Shown here in pieces: positions 16,410 to 24,848 of a DNA stretch of 64,000 bases. The translations under genes and the position numbers were made by a program. The notes beneath the pieces were generated by a model. The model did no database searches. It was not told the origin of the DNA and saw only the letters and a list, made by a program, of their open reading frames with translations. The stretch's first letter is position 1. Every line of letters begins with the position of its first letter. This stretch comes from Caballeronia sp031450805 (GTDB taxonomy: Bacteria; Pseudomonadota; Gammaproteobacteria; Burkholderiales; Burkholderiaceae), in assembly GCF_031450805.1 (NCBI RefSeq), contig NZ_JARTVY010000003.1, forward strand, positions 186,001 to 250,000, written 5' to 3'.

Positions 16410-17627
16410 GTGACTGTCATGCCCTCACCGAAATGGACATTTGCTTCACGCTTCCGACGCAATGCGTTCGGGTGGGGATCGTCTCTACCGATCCAACGCC
16501 TGAAGGAGGCGGTATCGGAGATTCGTTCGGTCGCGCGCACAGATCGCGCGCTCGCCGCCGAAGGGGCTGTTCTCCTCCTTGAAAAGCTATCACCGGCACT
16601 CGAGCAGGTCGATAGTTCCTCGGGCGCACTGGGCAGCGCAGTTAATCGCACGATCGACACGCTTGTGCCGGTGATGGCAGCGGCCGACGTTACGCTTGCT
16701 GTACGCCGACGCTGGCTAAACAGGCTATTCGAGGCCTTGCAAGACGATCAGATGCCCTACATTGAGCATTTGGGCGAACACTGGGGCACGTTGTGCGTCA
16801 CGCCCGAGTTGGCGTCGGAATGGGCCGATCAGCTATTGCCGCTTGTCACGCACGTGCTTCAGGCCGAGGGATTCAACCACTTTGTCGGCACTGTGCCGTG
16901 CTTCAGTGCGCTTTTCACTGCCGGCCGCTTCGGGGAAATTGTTGAGCTCGCCCAGCGTGATCGGCTGAAGTCCTGGTGGTATCGACGCTGGGCCGTTGAC
17001 GCGCTGGTTTCCCTCGGACGTCCGGGCGATGCGCTTCGTCTTGCTGAAGGGAGTCGAGGGCTGAACGCGCCCGAGCACGCGATTGCGCGAGCGTGCGAGA
17101 CGATTCTCCTAGGGTGCGGCATGAAAAGCGAAGCCTATGAGCGCTACGCAATTTCCGCCAATCGTGCTGGCACCTACCTCGCAACGTTCCGGGGCATCGC
17201 CAAGAAATATCCTGAGAAATCGCAGGAAACCATCTTATCCGACCTGATTCGGAGCGAGCCCGGGTCGGAAGGCAAGTGGTTCGCCGCTGCGAAAGACGCC
17301 GGCCTATTCGATCAAGCGGTCGCGCTGTCCAGGCAGAGTCCCACCGATCCCAAAACCCTCATACGAGCCGCGCGAGATTTCGAGACGACGCAGCCGCAGT
17401 TTGCGATGGAGTGTGCCGTCTCAGCGCTGCATTGGATGGAGGCCGGCTACGGCTACGAAATCTCGGTGACCGATGTGATCGACGCCTATGATGCCCTCGT
17501 CGCAGGGGCGCTCGCTGGTCGCGTTTCTAAGGTATTGGTGGACGATTGCGTGCGACGCCTGATTCGAAATGCGGATTCGCTGGTAGGTCGAGCGTTGCGC
17601 ACGCGCATGGAAGCCGCCGGGCCCTAG
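16410..17627 (+). CDS. Helical-repeat protein of unknown function
   Basis: The frame encodes 405 residues from a GTG at 16410; the ATG at 16419 (MPSPKWTF) is the alternative, and neither has a good ribosome-binding site. The sequence is almost entirely alpha-helical, with short amphipathic repeats rich in Ala, Leu and Arg, like TPR/SWIM-associated helical repeats. No signal peptide, membrane segment or catalytic motif is seen. It follows the SET-domain gene by 115 bases in the same direction. Codon bias matches the neighbouring genes, so it is probably real. I do not recognise the family. Confidence 0.7.
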   Translation: MTVMPSPKWTFASRFRRNAFGWGSSLPIQRLKEAVSEIRSVARTDRALAAEGAVLLLEKLSPALEQVDSSSGALGSAVNRTIDTLVPVMAAADVTLAVRRRWLNRLFEALQDDQMPYIEHLGEHWGTLCVTPELASEWADQLLPLVTHVLQAEGFNHFVGTVPCFSALFTAGRFGEIVELAQRDRLKSWWYRRWAVDALVSLGRPGDALRLAEGSRGLNAPEHAIARACETILLGCGMKSEAYERYAISANRAGTYLATFRGIAKKYPEKSQETILSDLIRSEPGSEGKWFAAAKDAGLFDQAVALSRQSPTDPKTLIRAARDFETTQPQFAMECAVSALHWMEAGYGYEISVTDVIDAYDALVAGALAGRVSKVLVDDCVRRLIRNADSLVGRALRTRMEAAGP

Positions 17628-17811
17628 AAAGGGGAAGGGTATCGGCCAATGCAGCGCTTGCGCTGCTCACGCCTTCGCATGAGTCCGGCATGGACCTATC
17701 GTTCACAGCCAGAACCCCAAGGCCCCAACGTCGGCTACGCTCCCGTATGCTTCCTTGACTTCTCGAGAGCCTCGATACGCTGGTCTCAATGGATCAGGAG
17801 ATGCACAGCGT

Positions 17812-18120
17812 ATGAAGACAATCGCAGTTGAGCGAAAACATCATGTCCCCGCTAATTCGCCCGGCGTGCTCAAGCGGACTTCCCTGGAAGCTGATCGTGA
17901 ACTCGCTCATATGCGGAAAGTCGTGACGGCAGTGCATGCAACATCAGCTCCGTTGCCCATAAGCGTTCGTTACTGGAGGGCACGGCTCCATGAGCTTCGC
18001 ATCGCCTTCGCGTTGCTTCCCGTCCAACTTGCCCGGCTGTCTGCACTTGAGCTTGCCGTCGAAGAGCTCGCACAGAAACAGGTGGACGCCGGAGCGAGCG
18101 ACGATCGCCGCGTGGCGTAG
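17812..18120 (+). CDS. Small hypothetical protein
   Basis: This encodes 102 residues from the ATG at 17812, with AGGAG about 12 bases upstream. The C-terminal half is an amphipathic helix (WRARLHELRIAFALLPVQL). No family is recognised. It could be a short regulatory or structural protein, or a spurious frame; the composition slightly favours a real gene. Confidence 0.4.
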   Translation: MKTIAVERKHHVPANSPGVLKRTSLEADRELAHMRKVVTAVHATSAPLPISVRYWRARLHELRIAFALLPVQLARLSALELAVEELAQKQVDAGASDDRRVA

Positions 18121-18347
18121 GTTCGCGGCGCTCATTGAGCTACTGGAAGGATCGATATGTAGCACTGATACCGCTGGGCTATAGAACGGACTCGCTCCGG
18201 CGACGCTAGTCGCCAATGGCATGCCACCGCCATTAAACGCAAGAGTGCTTATACGACTTATCACGCTTGAAATCGCCCTATCAGCGTAGGGTAGAACGCG
18301 CCGGACGCACCGTAGGCCAGCCAAGAAGCGCCGCGCGCATAATCCCG

Positions 18348-18609
18348 ATGTCCGCTGCATCGTCGGAGGTGACGACAACGAACGAACCGACAACCAAAAC
18401 GGACCCCAAGGGCACTCGCCGGCGCATCCTGGAAGCTGCGACCCAACAATTTTCGACTTTCGGACTCTCCGGAACCCGCGTTGATGCAATCGCAACGGCC
18501 GCGCATACCAACGGGCGGATGCTCTATTACTACTTGCAAAGCTAGGAGGGGCGGTACGTTGCGGTCCTCGAGGCGATATACGCGGAATGTGCGTCATGAG
18601 GTCCGCCTT
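18348..18609 (+). pseudogene. TetR-family regulator, 5' part (split by IS21)
   Basis: This is the N-terminal half of a TetR-type repressor. From the ATG at 18348 the HTH region reads TRRRILEAATQQFSTFGLSG and RVDAIATAAHTNGRMLYYY. An in-frame TAG at 18543 sits where Lys is expected (S-K-EG), and near 18588 an extra base shifts the frame before VRHEVRL. The IS21 element begins at 18610. The gene continues at 22067, after the element, in the same orientation. Confidence 0.85.
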
Positions 18610-18675
18610 TGTTGACGGCGCTGTAAAACCGCGCCTTTTGGGCGGCGCAAGTCAGAGTGATTTGCTCAAGCCCGA

Positions 18676-18693
18676 GGGGGCCTCGCAGGCCCC
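18676..18693. terminator. GC-rich hairpin near the IS21 end
   Basis: GGGGGCCT-CGC-AGGCCCC followed by TTCGCTTT forms a strong stem-loop inside the IS21 left end. It could block transcription into or out of the element. The U-run is imperfect. Confidence 0.4.
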
Positions 18694-18718
18694 TTCGCTT
18701 TGATGCACTGTATTTATG

Positions 18719-19006
18719 TCAGAACGGCGGGTCGCGTTCGTTAGTACGCGTGTGCGCCTTTGAAGAGCGTTGCTCGTGCAGCAGTTCGTTAAGCTGAGCA
18801 CCATAGAAGTCGGTCACGACGGCCAGGAGATCCTCGAGCAGTTCGAACACGGCGAGTGCCTGCTCAGGCGTCCAGTCGTCGGAACGGTGAACGGCAATCC
18901 GCGACGGCGCCCCGATGGCAATAAAGGGCGGTTCATCACGCGGTTTCCTTCTTCGTGGGGGGCTTGCGGGATTTGCGCTGCCTGGCCCGGGCTTCGTTGC
19001 GCTCAC
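18719..19006 (-). CDS. Small accessory ORF of the IS21 element
   Basis: The frame downstream of istB encodes 95 residues if started at the ATG at 19006, which lies inside istB. The conserved-looking part comes after the istB stop: RIAVHRSDDWTPEQALAVFE followed by a helical segment ending in ELLHEQR. Similar short proteins follow istB in other IS21-like elements, as far as I recall. The function is unknown, and the true start is unclear because no ATG or GTG is available after the istB stop. Confidence 0.5.
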   Translation of the reverse strand: MSATKPGPGSANPASPPRRRKPRDEPPFIAIGAPSRIAVHRSDDWTPEQALAVFELLEDLLAVVTDFYGAQLNELLHEQRSSKAHTRTNERDPPF

Positions 19007-19721
19007 GCGCTTCCTGGAGCCGATACGATTCGCCCTCGATTGAGATCACCTCGGCGCGATGCACGAGGCGGTCGACCAGCGACACCACGCAGGCCGCGTT
19101 CGGGAACACGTCCGACCACTCCTTAAACGGTTTGTTCGTCGTTATGATTGTCGAACGTGTCTCATACCGGCGGCTGACGAGTTCGAACAGCAAGTCGGCG
19201 TGGCGGTTCGAGTACGAGAGGTAGCCGACCTCATCGATCACCAAGATGTCCGGCGTCGCATAGTAGTGCAGACGCCGACGCAGCGCCGAATCGCTGTCGA
19301 GCGCAGCGAGCTCACCGAGCATCTCGCTGGCGGACTTGAACAACACCGTGTGGCCCTGGATAAGTGCGTGGTGCGCCATATTCTGTGCAAGCGTCGACTT
19401 ACCCACGCCGTTCGGGCCGACGAACACGACGTTGGTTGCGTCGGCGAGGAATGTAAGCGACATCAGGTCTTCCACCGCCGCGCGGTCGATTCTCGCGGGC
19501 CAGCTCCAGTCGAAGTCGGCCACCGCCTTGAACTTGCCCAGTTTCGCCGCCCGGATGCGTCGCTGCAACGAGCGGTGCGCGCGCTCGTCTTCTTCCCACT
19601 GCAGCAGCGGCGCGAGCCATGTGGCGCCGTCGATTTCGCCCCAGTGCTCGACGAGGCCATTCAAGCGCAGCGCCTTCGCGCGCAGACGCAGGACTTCATT
19701 GTTGATCGTGGTCGACGTCAT
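18936..19721 (-). CDS. istB: IS21 helper ATPase IstB
   Basis: This encodes 261 residues from the ATG at 19721 (MTSTTINNEVLRLRAK), preceded by GGGAGGAAGG; it overlaps the 3' end of istA by 26 bases. The Walker A motif GPNGVGKSTLA, Walker B ILVIDEVGYLSY and sensor ITTNKPFKEW are present. It is the AAA+ partner of IstA in transposition. It is intact and distinct in sequence from the IstB at 715-1503. Confidence 0.96.
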   Translation of the reverse strand: MTSTTINNEVLRLRAKALRLNGLVEHWGEIDGATWLAPLLQWEEDERAHRSLQRRIRAAKLGKFKAVADFDWSWPARIDRAAVEDLMSLTFLADATNVVFVGPNGVGKSTLAQNMAHHALIQGHTVLFKSASEMLGELAALDSDSALRRRLHYYATPDILVIDEVGYLSYSNRHADLLFELVSRRYETRSTIITTNKPFKEWSDVFPNAACVVSLVDRLVHRAEVISIEGESYRLQEARERNEARARQRKSRKPPTKKETA

Positions 19722-21210
19722 CGCCTTCCTCCCTTGCCAGTTGATCGTAGGTATCGAGCCGGTGCGGATGCACGGGCGCATCCTTACGTCGCACGTGCTC
19801 CGGCAGATTGATGACGACGGGCGGTGGTGCCCCTCGCGCCGCGCGACGACGTTCGAGCGCCGCCCGCACGGTGTTCGTATGCGCGGATCCCGCGCGCAGC
19901 GCGTCCTCGACTGCCGCCTGCAATTCGACAGCGCCGTAGCGATCGAGCAGGCGCAACAGCGCGGTCGTCAGCCCGCCGATATTCGCGCCGCGCTCAGCCA
20001 CGCGCATCAGCAAGAGCTGGCAGGAGGGCACGGCGCGAGTTAGGCTGTTAATGCCGCGGTGTTGACGCGCTTCACGCTTGAACTCGACGAGCGTCTTCAG
20101 GTGCTGTGGGTCTTCAATCTGTTCAGCTCGGTCGTAGCTGCGCCGATGGCTGGCGATCATCTCGGCGCCGTCGAACACGCGAACCTGGTTGAGGTCAGCA
20201 CGAACGCTCAGCGTGCGACGCACGTGCGTGTGGGGTACCGTGTAGTCGTTCAGATCGAAGCGCACGTAGGGCGTCTTGCCGACCTTCACGGCCACTTGCT
20301 CTTCGACCGGAAACGGATTGGCAGGTAGCGGGAGTAACAACGACTGCTCCTGAACAAATGTCTCACGCACGGTCATCGCGCGATCCTCGGGACACGGGCG
20401 GTCGGCCGCCTGCGTGCGGCACCATTGCTCGGCCTGCGCGTTCAGGTCGTCAAGGTCAGTGAATTTGCGCGCGGCGAAGAAGGCTTCGCGCACATGTCGT
20501 ATTGCGCGTTCCACGCGTCCCTTCTCATTGCCGCGCGCAACGGCAACGGGGCGCGGTTCAAAGCGGTAATGGCCGGCGAACGCGAGCAGCGTCGGATGGA
20601 AGCGGATCGCGTCGCCGACCCGTTCAAGCACCGCCGACTTCAGGTTGTCGTAGAGCAGAACTCTCGGCAGTCCACACCACGTGTTGAATGCACCGATGTG
20701 CCCGCGCAAGAAGTTCTCCATCCTCGCATCGAGGAAGAAGCGCAGGTAGATGTCGCGCGAGTACGAGAGCACCATCACGAAGGCCATCAATGGCCGACGC
20801 GCGCGACCGATCTCGACATATCCGAAGTGGCCCCAGTCAACTTGAGCCTGCTCGCCTGGCAAGGTGCGCAGCCGCAGGAAGGCCTCGGCGGGCTTGCGTG
20901 GGCGATGCAACGCGAGCATGTGTCGGAAGTGATCCCGCGCCCCCTTGTAGCCGCGCTCACGCACCATCAAGTAGAGACGGCTGCCCGTGAGCGTCGGATA
21001 CTTCTCCAGCGTCTGCCGGATGAACGGCAGGTACGGCTCAATCATCGAGGGCTTCGGCGTCGGGCCGTATCGCGGTAGTCCGGCGCTGGCGAGCACACGC
21101 AGCACCGTCTCACGGTGCACGTGCAGCTGCTTCGCGATGGTGCCGCAGGGCCACTTCTCGACGTGATAGAGACGCAGGATCTGCGTCTCAAGCTCAACCG
21201 GAATTGTCAT
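19696..21210 (-). CDS. istA: IS21 transposase IstA
   Basis: This encodes 504 residues from the ATG at 21210 (MTIPVELETQ), preceded by GGAGG. An N-terminal HTH (GTIAKQLHVHRETVLRVL) is followed by the DDE core: Asp in EQAQVDWGHFG, Asp in LLYDNLKSAV and Glu in EKGRVERAIRHVR. The C-terminal domain is basic. It is intact and transposition-competent by inspection. Confidence 0.96.
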   Translation of the reverse strand: MTIPVELETQILRLYHVEKWPCGTIAKQLHVHRETVLRVLASAGLPRYGPTPKPSMIEPYLPFIRQTLEKYPTLTGSRLYLMVRERGYKGARDHFRHMLALHRPRKPAEAFLRLRTLPGEQAQVDWGHFGYVEIGRARRPLMAFVMVLSYSRDIYLRFFLDARMENFLRGHIGAFNTWCGLPRVLLYDNLKSAVLERVGDAIRFHPTLLAFAGHYRFEPRPVAVARGNEKGRVERAIRHVREAFFAARKFTDLDDLNAQAEQWCRTQAADRPCPEDRAMTVRETFVQEQSLLLPLPANPFPVEEQVAVKVGKTPYVRFDLNDYTVPHTHVRRTLSVRADLNQVRVFDGAEMIASHRRSYDRAEQIEDPQHLKTLVEFKREARQHRGINSLTRAVPSCQLLLMRVAERGANIGGLTTALLRLLDRYGAVELQAAVEDALRAGSAHTNTVRAALERRRAARGAPPPVVINLPEHVRRKDAPVHPHRLDTYDQLAREEGDDVDHDQQ

Positions 21211-21670
21211 CGGGGCCTCCGCGATCAGAACGATGGTCGAAGGCAACGCCTTCGGGGCGAACATGATGGAGACCACGACGACGCACAAAGCCGGTTCGTA
21301 CCAGCGGTGAGAGCAAGGTGCCGCAGAAACGACAGTTCAACTGAGGCGGCGCCGCCGGGCGAACGGCGGCGTTGGCGAGTGCAACGGCGTCGTCGCGGTC
21401 CGGTTGCAGTACACCATCGGCGGGGGAGTCAGGTGAACCGTGATGCGTCACGAATTGCCGCCGGACCCGATAGCGCCGGGCGCGTGCGGCATGTGCAAAG
21501 CGTCCGCGGCGGGAACGCTGATAGCGTTGCGCGGCTTCGCGCACGCTGTCGCGGCGTGCATGGGCGGCGCAGTCGCGGCAGTATCGATTGCCACGGTCAC
21601 ACTGGCGGCAGACGAAGACCTGCGCCCGACAACGGGCGCACAGGTACAGGCGACCTGAAGGCGGCTGCAT
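21194..21670 (-). CDS. Cys-rich passenger protein of the IS21 element
   Basis: This encodes 158 residues from the ATG at 21670, preceded by AGGGGA; the frame is open to 21751. The N-terminus holds a zinc-binding-type cluster (LCARCRAQVFVCRQCDRGNR, then YCRDCAAHARR), followed by an Arg-rich helix (QRYQRSRRGRFAHAARARR) and a later CRFCG motif. I recall similar Cys-rich proteins upstream of istA in other IS21-like elements. The gene overlaps the istA start by 17 bases, so the two are probably translated together. A role in regulating or targeting transposition is a guess. Confidence 0.65.
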   Translation of the reverse strand: MQPPSGRLYLCARCRAQVFVCRQCDRGNRYCRDCAAHARRDSVREAAQRYQRSRRGRFAHAARARRYRVRRQFVTHHGSPDSPADGVLQPDRDDAVALANAAVRPAAPPQLNCRFCGTLLSPLVRTGFVRRRGLHHVRPEGVAFDHRSDRGGPDDNSG

Positions 21671-22066
21671 TGGCGGTTCCCCTGGAACGCCAAAGAGACG
21701 GGTCCAGTGAAGTCGACGGGCCGCGCGAGCGATGCGATACTGGCAGCTCACGCGGCTCTCCGGCCGGCCAGAAGGCCTGCCACATGGAAACCCTGTGGAG
21801 GCGCGGTGCCGGACTGGACCTGGCAGTTGAGGCCGGCGTCGCGCCTGTTGTTCTTCCTTGGCAAACGCCTTTCTACCATGTCGCTGCCGCGACGCGATGC
21901 AGGTCGCGTCTCCAGTCGCCCTACGGGCTCTCTACGCCGCGACCCGCATCGTCGTCATATCACTCACAGCGCATTTACTGCTTCCGCTAGCTGGATTGTT
22001 CGCCCTTTGCCGCGACGCCGATATACGACGCCGCCCGAAAAGCGCGGAAACTGACCGCCATCGACA

Positions 22067-22441
22067 GCCTTTACCTCACGGGGCCGCAGACGTAATTAGG
22101 TTACTTGCGCTTTCCATCTGGGATTACTGCAGCGCGAACCGATGTAGTTTAATCTCGTCCACAACGGAAGTCTGCATGAAGGGCGGTACCTCGGCCGGTC
22201 GCCAAAGCTGATCGAGGCAATCCCGCCCGTGATCGACTTGTTGCGCGCGACCTTGACGCACCGGAGCAGAGGCGGAGAGCTTCCCGGCCGATGCGGACGC
22301 GCTGAATTTCTACGTCACGCTGTCCGGAATGGGCTACTACCTCGTTTGCAATCGCTTCACCCTGGCGGCGTTCGTCGGACAGGACTACGTGCAGGCTCGT
22401 GTGCGACAATTCATCACAGGGCCTTCCTCGTTTATCGCCTA
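22067..22441 (+). pseudogene. TetR-family regulator, 3' part (split by IS21)
   Basis: This is the C-terminal ligand/dimer domain of the repressor whose start is at 18348. Segments in changing frames read LLALSIWDYCSAN, then FNLVHNGSLHEGRYLGRSP with AIPPVIDLLRATL, then SFPADADALNFYVTLSGMG and YYLVCNRFTLAAFVGQDY, ending at a stop near 22441. At least two small indels are present (near 22145 and 22265). The domain order and orientation continue the upstream half exactly. Confidence 0.75.
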
Positions 22442-22525
22442 AGGTACTTGCAACAAGACTCGCCTGAGCTATGCGTTGCGGACCCAACGAATGGGCGGCT
22501 GCCTTGAAGCCGACGCGTGACCGAT

Positions 22526-23865
22526 TCAGAGCAACACTGCTTTGTGCAGTAGCTCAAGCGCCGTCAACTCATCTAGCCTACCCGTGCGCGCTTTGCCCGC
22601 CAGCGTCTTGAGCAGCGCTTCCGCTATCGGCGAAATGCCGTCCAGACCCTGCAGACTTGTTGTCGAAGCTGGTGGAAACTCAGCGTTCGCGAGGTCACGT
22701 GCCGGCACGCGATCGCCGCCGTTTTCAACCGCATGTGCCTCGGTCGCGGCGGGTTGTTCGGTCTCGTTCGTCGGGGAGGCACCTGCCGCATTTATACTTC
22801 CGGGCGGCGTCTTGGCGGCAGCCGGGGTCTGCGCACCCTTCAGGGTAGCGGTCGGCGTCTCGCTCGCCAGAATAGAAGGACCCGATATGTCCGGCGGCCC
22901 GGCGTCCAACGTGGGAGCGCGGGACGATTGCTCTGGAGCGCTCGCGCGAGTTCGTGACGCGGGCGCGAGCAGAGCGGAGACGGATTCCGGTATTTCCGTT
23001 TCAGAGCGCGGCCGGTCCAACCAGCCAGTTGGCAAACCAAGCCGCTCGGTAAAGCGGTTCGCTTCTGCATCGTCCATGCGCTTCTTGCCGTGCAGTCGAT
23101 GCGCCATGTTTGACCCTGTCATACCCATGACGAGCCCGAGCTTGGCCTTCGATCCGTTGCGCCCGGTGAGGACATGAAGGTTCGCGCGTCGAATGCTTTC
23201 GAGCGTGGCGCCATCGCGCAGGCTCAGCTGTTGGGGCAAGGTTCCTTCGATTGCCGCGCGCCGGCCGGAAGCGGCTTTCGCAGCAGCTTTGCCGGTTGAC
23301 TGCTTGGTGAGTTGAGCCGGACCGGTTTTCTCGGCGCTATGCGGGCTCTTCGCTTTCTGAGATGGCATTTGTGCATCCTCGGACGGACCGTCCGCAACAA
23401 AAAGATGTTCTTGTGCGACTGAAACGGCCGGTGCCGGCATCGTCAGCGTCTTGGCGTCGTCGTCCACGTCGTCGTCCGTGCGGACAAACTCTAGGGGCGA
23501 TTTCAAGCGAGCGATGAGATCAGGCGAAAGGGCAGGGTAAGGCTCATCGAAAAACCCATGAGGCAGACCAAGCGTGGACTCCATGGAAAGGCGGTCTCCG
23601 GCGTGAATCTTTCGCCCTTCATAAGCTCCGCGACGCGCGATAGAGTGGAATCCAGAGCCAACGCAATATTCTCGGCACCGACCGCATTTACCAAAAGCTG
23701 AAACGACCGCGTCTTGATGATTGAGGCAGTCGGAGCGGGCTCTTTGGAAGGCGACTGAGAGGGTGTACGGTTTCGTGATGGGATATTGGATCGAGACAGG
23801 TGATGAGGCTGGCGCCTGTCCGCCTTTTCTCGGTACCCCGCATCCCGCCCGCGGGTCTGACTCAT
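22526..23865 (-). pseudogene. Protein with two HTH-like repeats, one frameshift
   Basis: Two frames join at about 23583. The first (from 23865) ends ELMKGERFTPETAF and the second begins MESTLGLPHGFFDEP, so a 1- or 2-base indel separates them. The repaired protein would have about 445 residues. Two segments look homologous to each other: VGAENIALALDSTLSRVAEL with LGLPHGFFDEP, and SKAKLGLVMGMTGSNMAHRL with LGLPTGWLDRP. Both resemble Cro/CI-type HTH domains. The rest is Pro/Ala-rich linker with a short C-terminal helix. No family is recognised; a DNA-binding role is inferred. The downstream 352-codon frame could still be translated from its own ATG at 23584. Confidence 0.6.
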
Positions 23866-24848
23866 AGCTTAACCTCCGGTGCGGCGCATTGAACGTCAGT
23901 TCTGGATTATAAGCGAGGGATGATCGGCTGCCGCTGCGGGCAAACCTGCGCCTGGAACCTCCTTAAACAGCCGTTGACGCGGCGGCATGAGATTTTGAGG
24001 CGGACGCGTTCTCGGCCTTTTGCCGACGTTGAGGTCGCCAGCAAAATAGCGTCCTCAAGCTGTCGGCGGATTGCCAACGTTCCTGACATCGCACAGCGAG
24101 GCAGCAGGCGCCTCCATCAGTCAACTTACACGCTCTACCCGGAGACGCCGGCCCTTCCTGATGTCTAATCGAAATATTCTTGACGCCGTATCCTCGATAA
24201 GATTGATCGCAGCACTCGACGACTGAGCACAGGCAAAAATCGGTTTTTTTCGACCCCTTGATGTCGTAGAACGATTCGCAAGAGCAGTGAATGACCTAGT
24301 AGGCGTCGCGCTTGTCGTCGATTTTCTTGAAGCGCTTGCTCGTCTCTCGGTTCCGCTGAAACTTAAAACGCTGCGCGCCCATGTGCCACTCGGATGATGA
24401 GACGTCCTTCGAATTGAAGAAGCCGGACACCCAGCGGCGGTGCTGATCTTGGTGAGGCTCATGTGCGGCGCCCCACCTTGTGAAACCGAGATGGTAGGCG
24501 GAGGTGTTTGAACGCACCTTTGCAAGTGTAGTAGGCGTTCTCGAGATCGTGCGCATGCGGCCCCTGCCAAGCTGCAACGGTCTGCCGAGGCGGCGCCGCA
24601 CCCGTCCATCTGGAGTGAGCAGGCCAGGCGACTGACAAACAGACAAACGTACGCGATTAAGCGAAGCTTTTTCGATGTGCTCGCGTCGTTGGACTTGGAC
24701 CAGTGGGGTCGACAGGGTGGAGAAGGTCCTCGTCGTCCCGACGCGGACACGGACGATCTGCTCATGCGCGACTACATACCGCAGGTGGCATGCAACGTGC
24801 GGCTTGTTTGTTCTGCGATCTCATGGACCACTGCATTCAGCCACCGCT
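23866..24848. other. Region without supportable gene
   Basis: This is nearly 1 kb upstream of the histidine kinase pseudogene. Short frames on both strands have no known motif and no ribosome-binding site. A minus-strand fragment around 24300-24410 has protein-like composition (QRFKFQRNRETSKRFKKID) and may be a gene remnant. Confidence 0.35.

Larger units (their letters stand above)
18610..22066 (-). mobile_element. Complete IS21-family element, 3457 bp, 5-bp target duplication
   Basis: The ends are TGTTGACGGCG (from 18610) and, on the other strand, TGTCGATGGCG (from 22066 inward). Both continue into a similar CCGCGC-TTTT-GGGCGGCG block. The direct repeat GCCTT flanks the element at 18605-18609 and 22067-22071. 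Genes in transcription order are a Cys-rich passenger, istA, istB and a small ORF. The element splits a TetR pseudogene whose two halves lie on either side, which supports the boundaries. Confidence 0.9.

Noticed and set aside
20425..21078. 217-codon plus-strand frame inside istA
   Set aside because: It is antisense to the clearly assigned IS21 transposase.
24121..24765. 214-codon minus-strand frame
   Set aside because: It is Ser/Arg-rich without motifs; only a short segment in another frame looks protein-like, so no gene was called.
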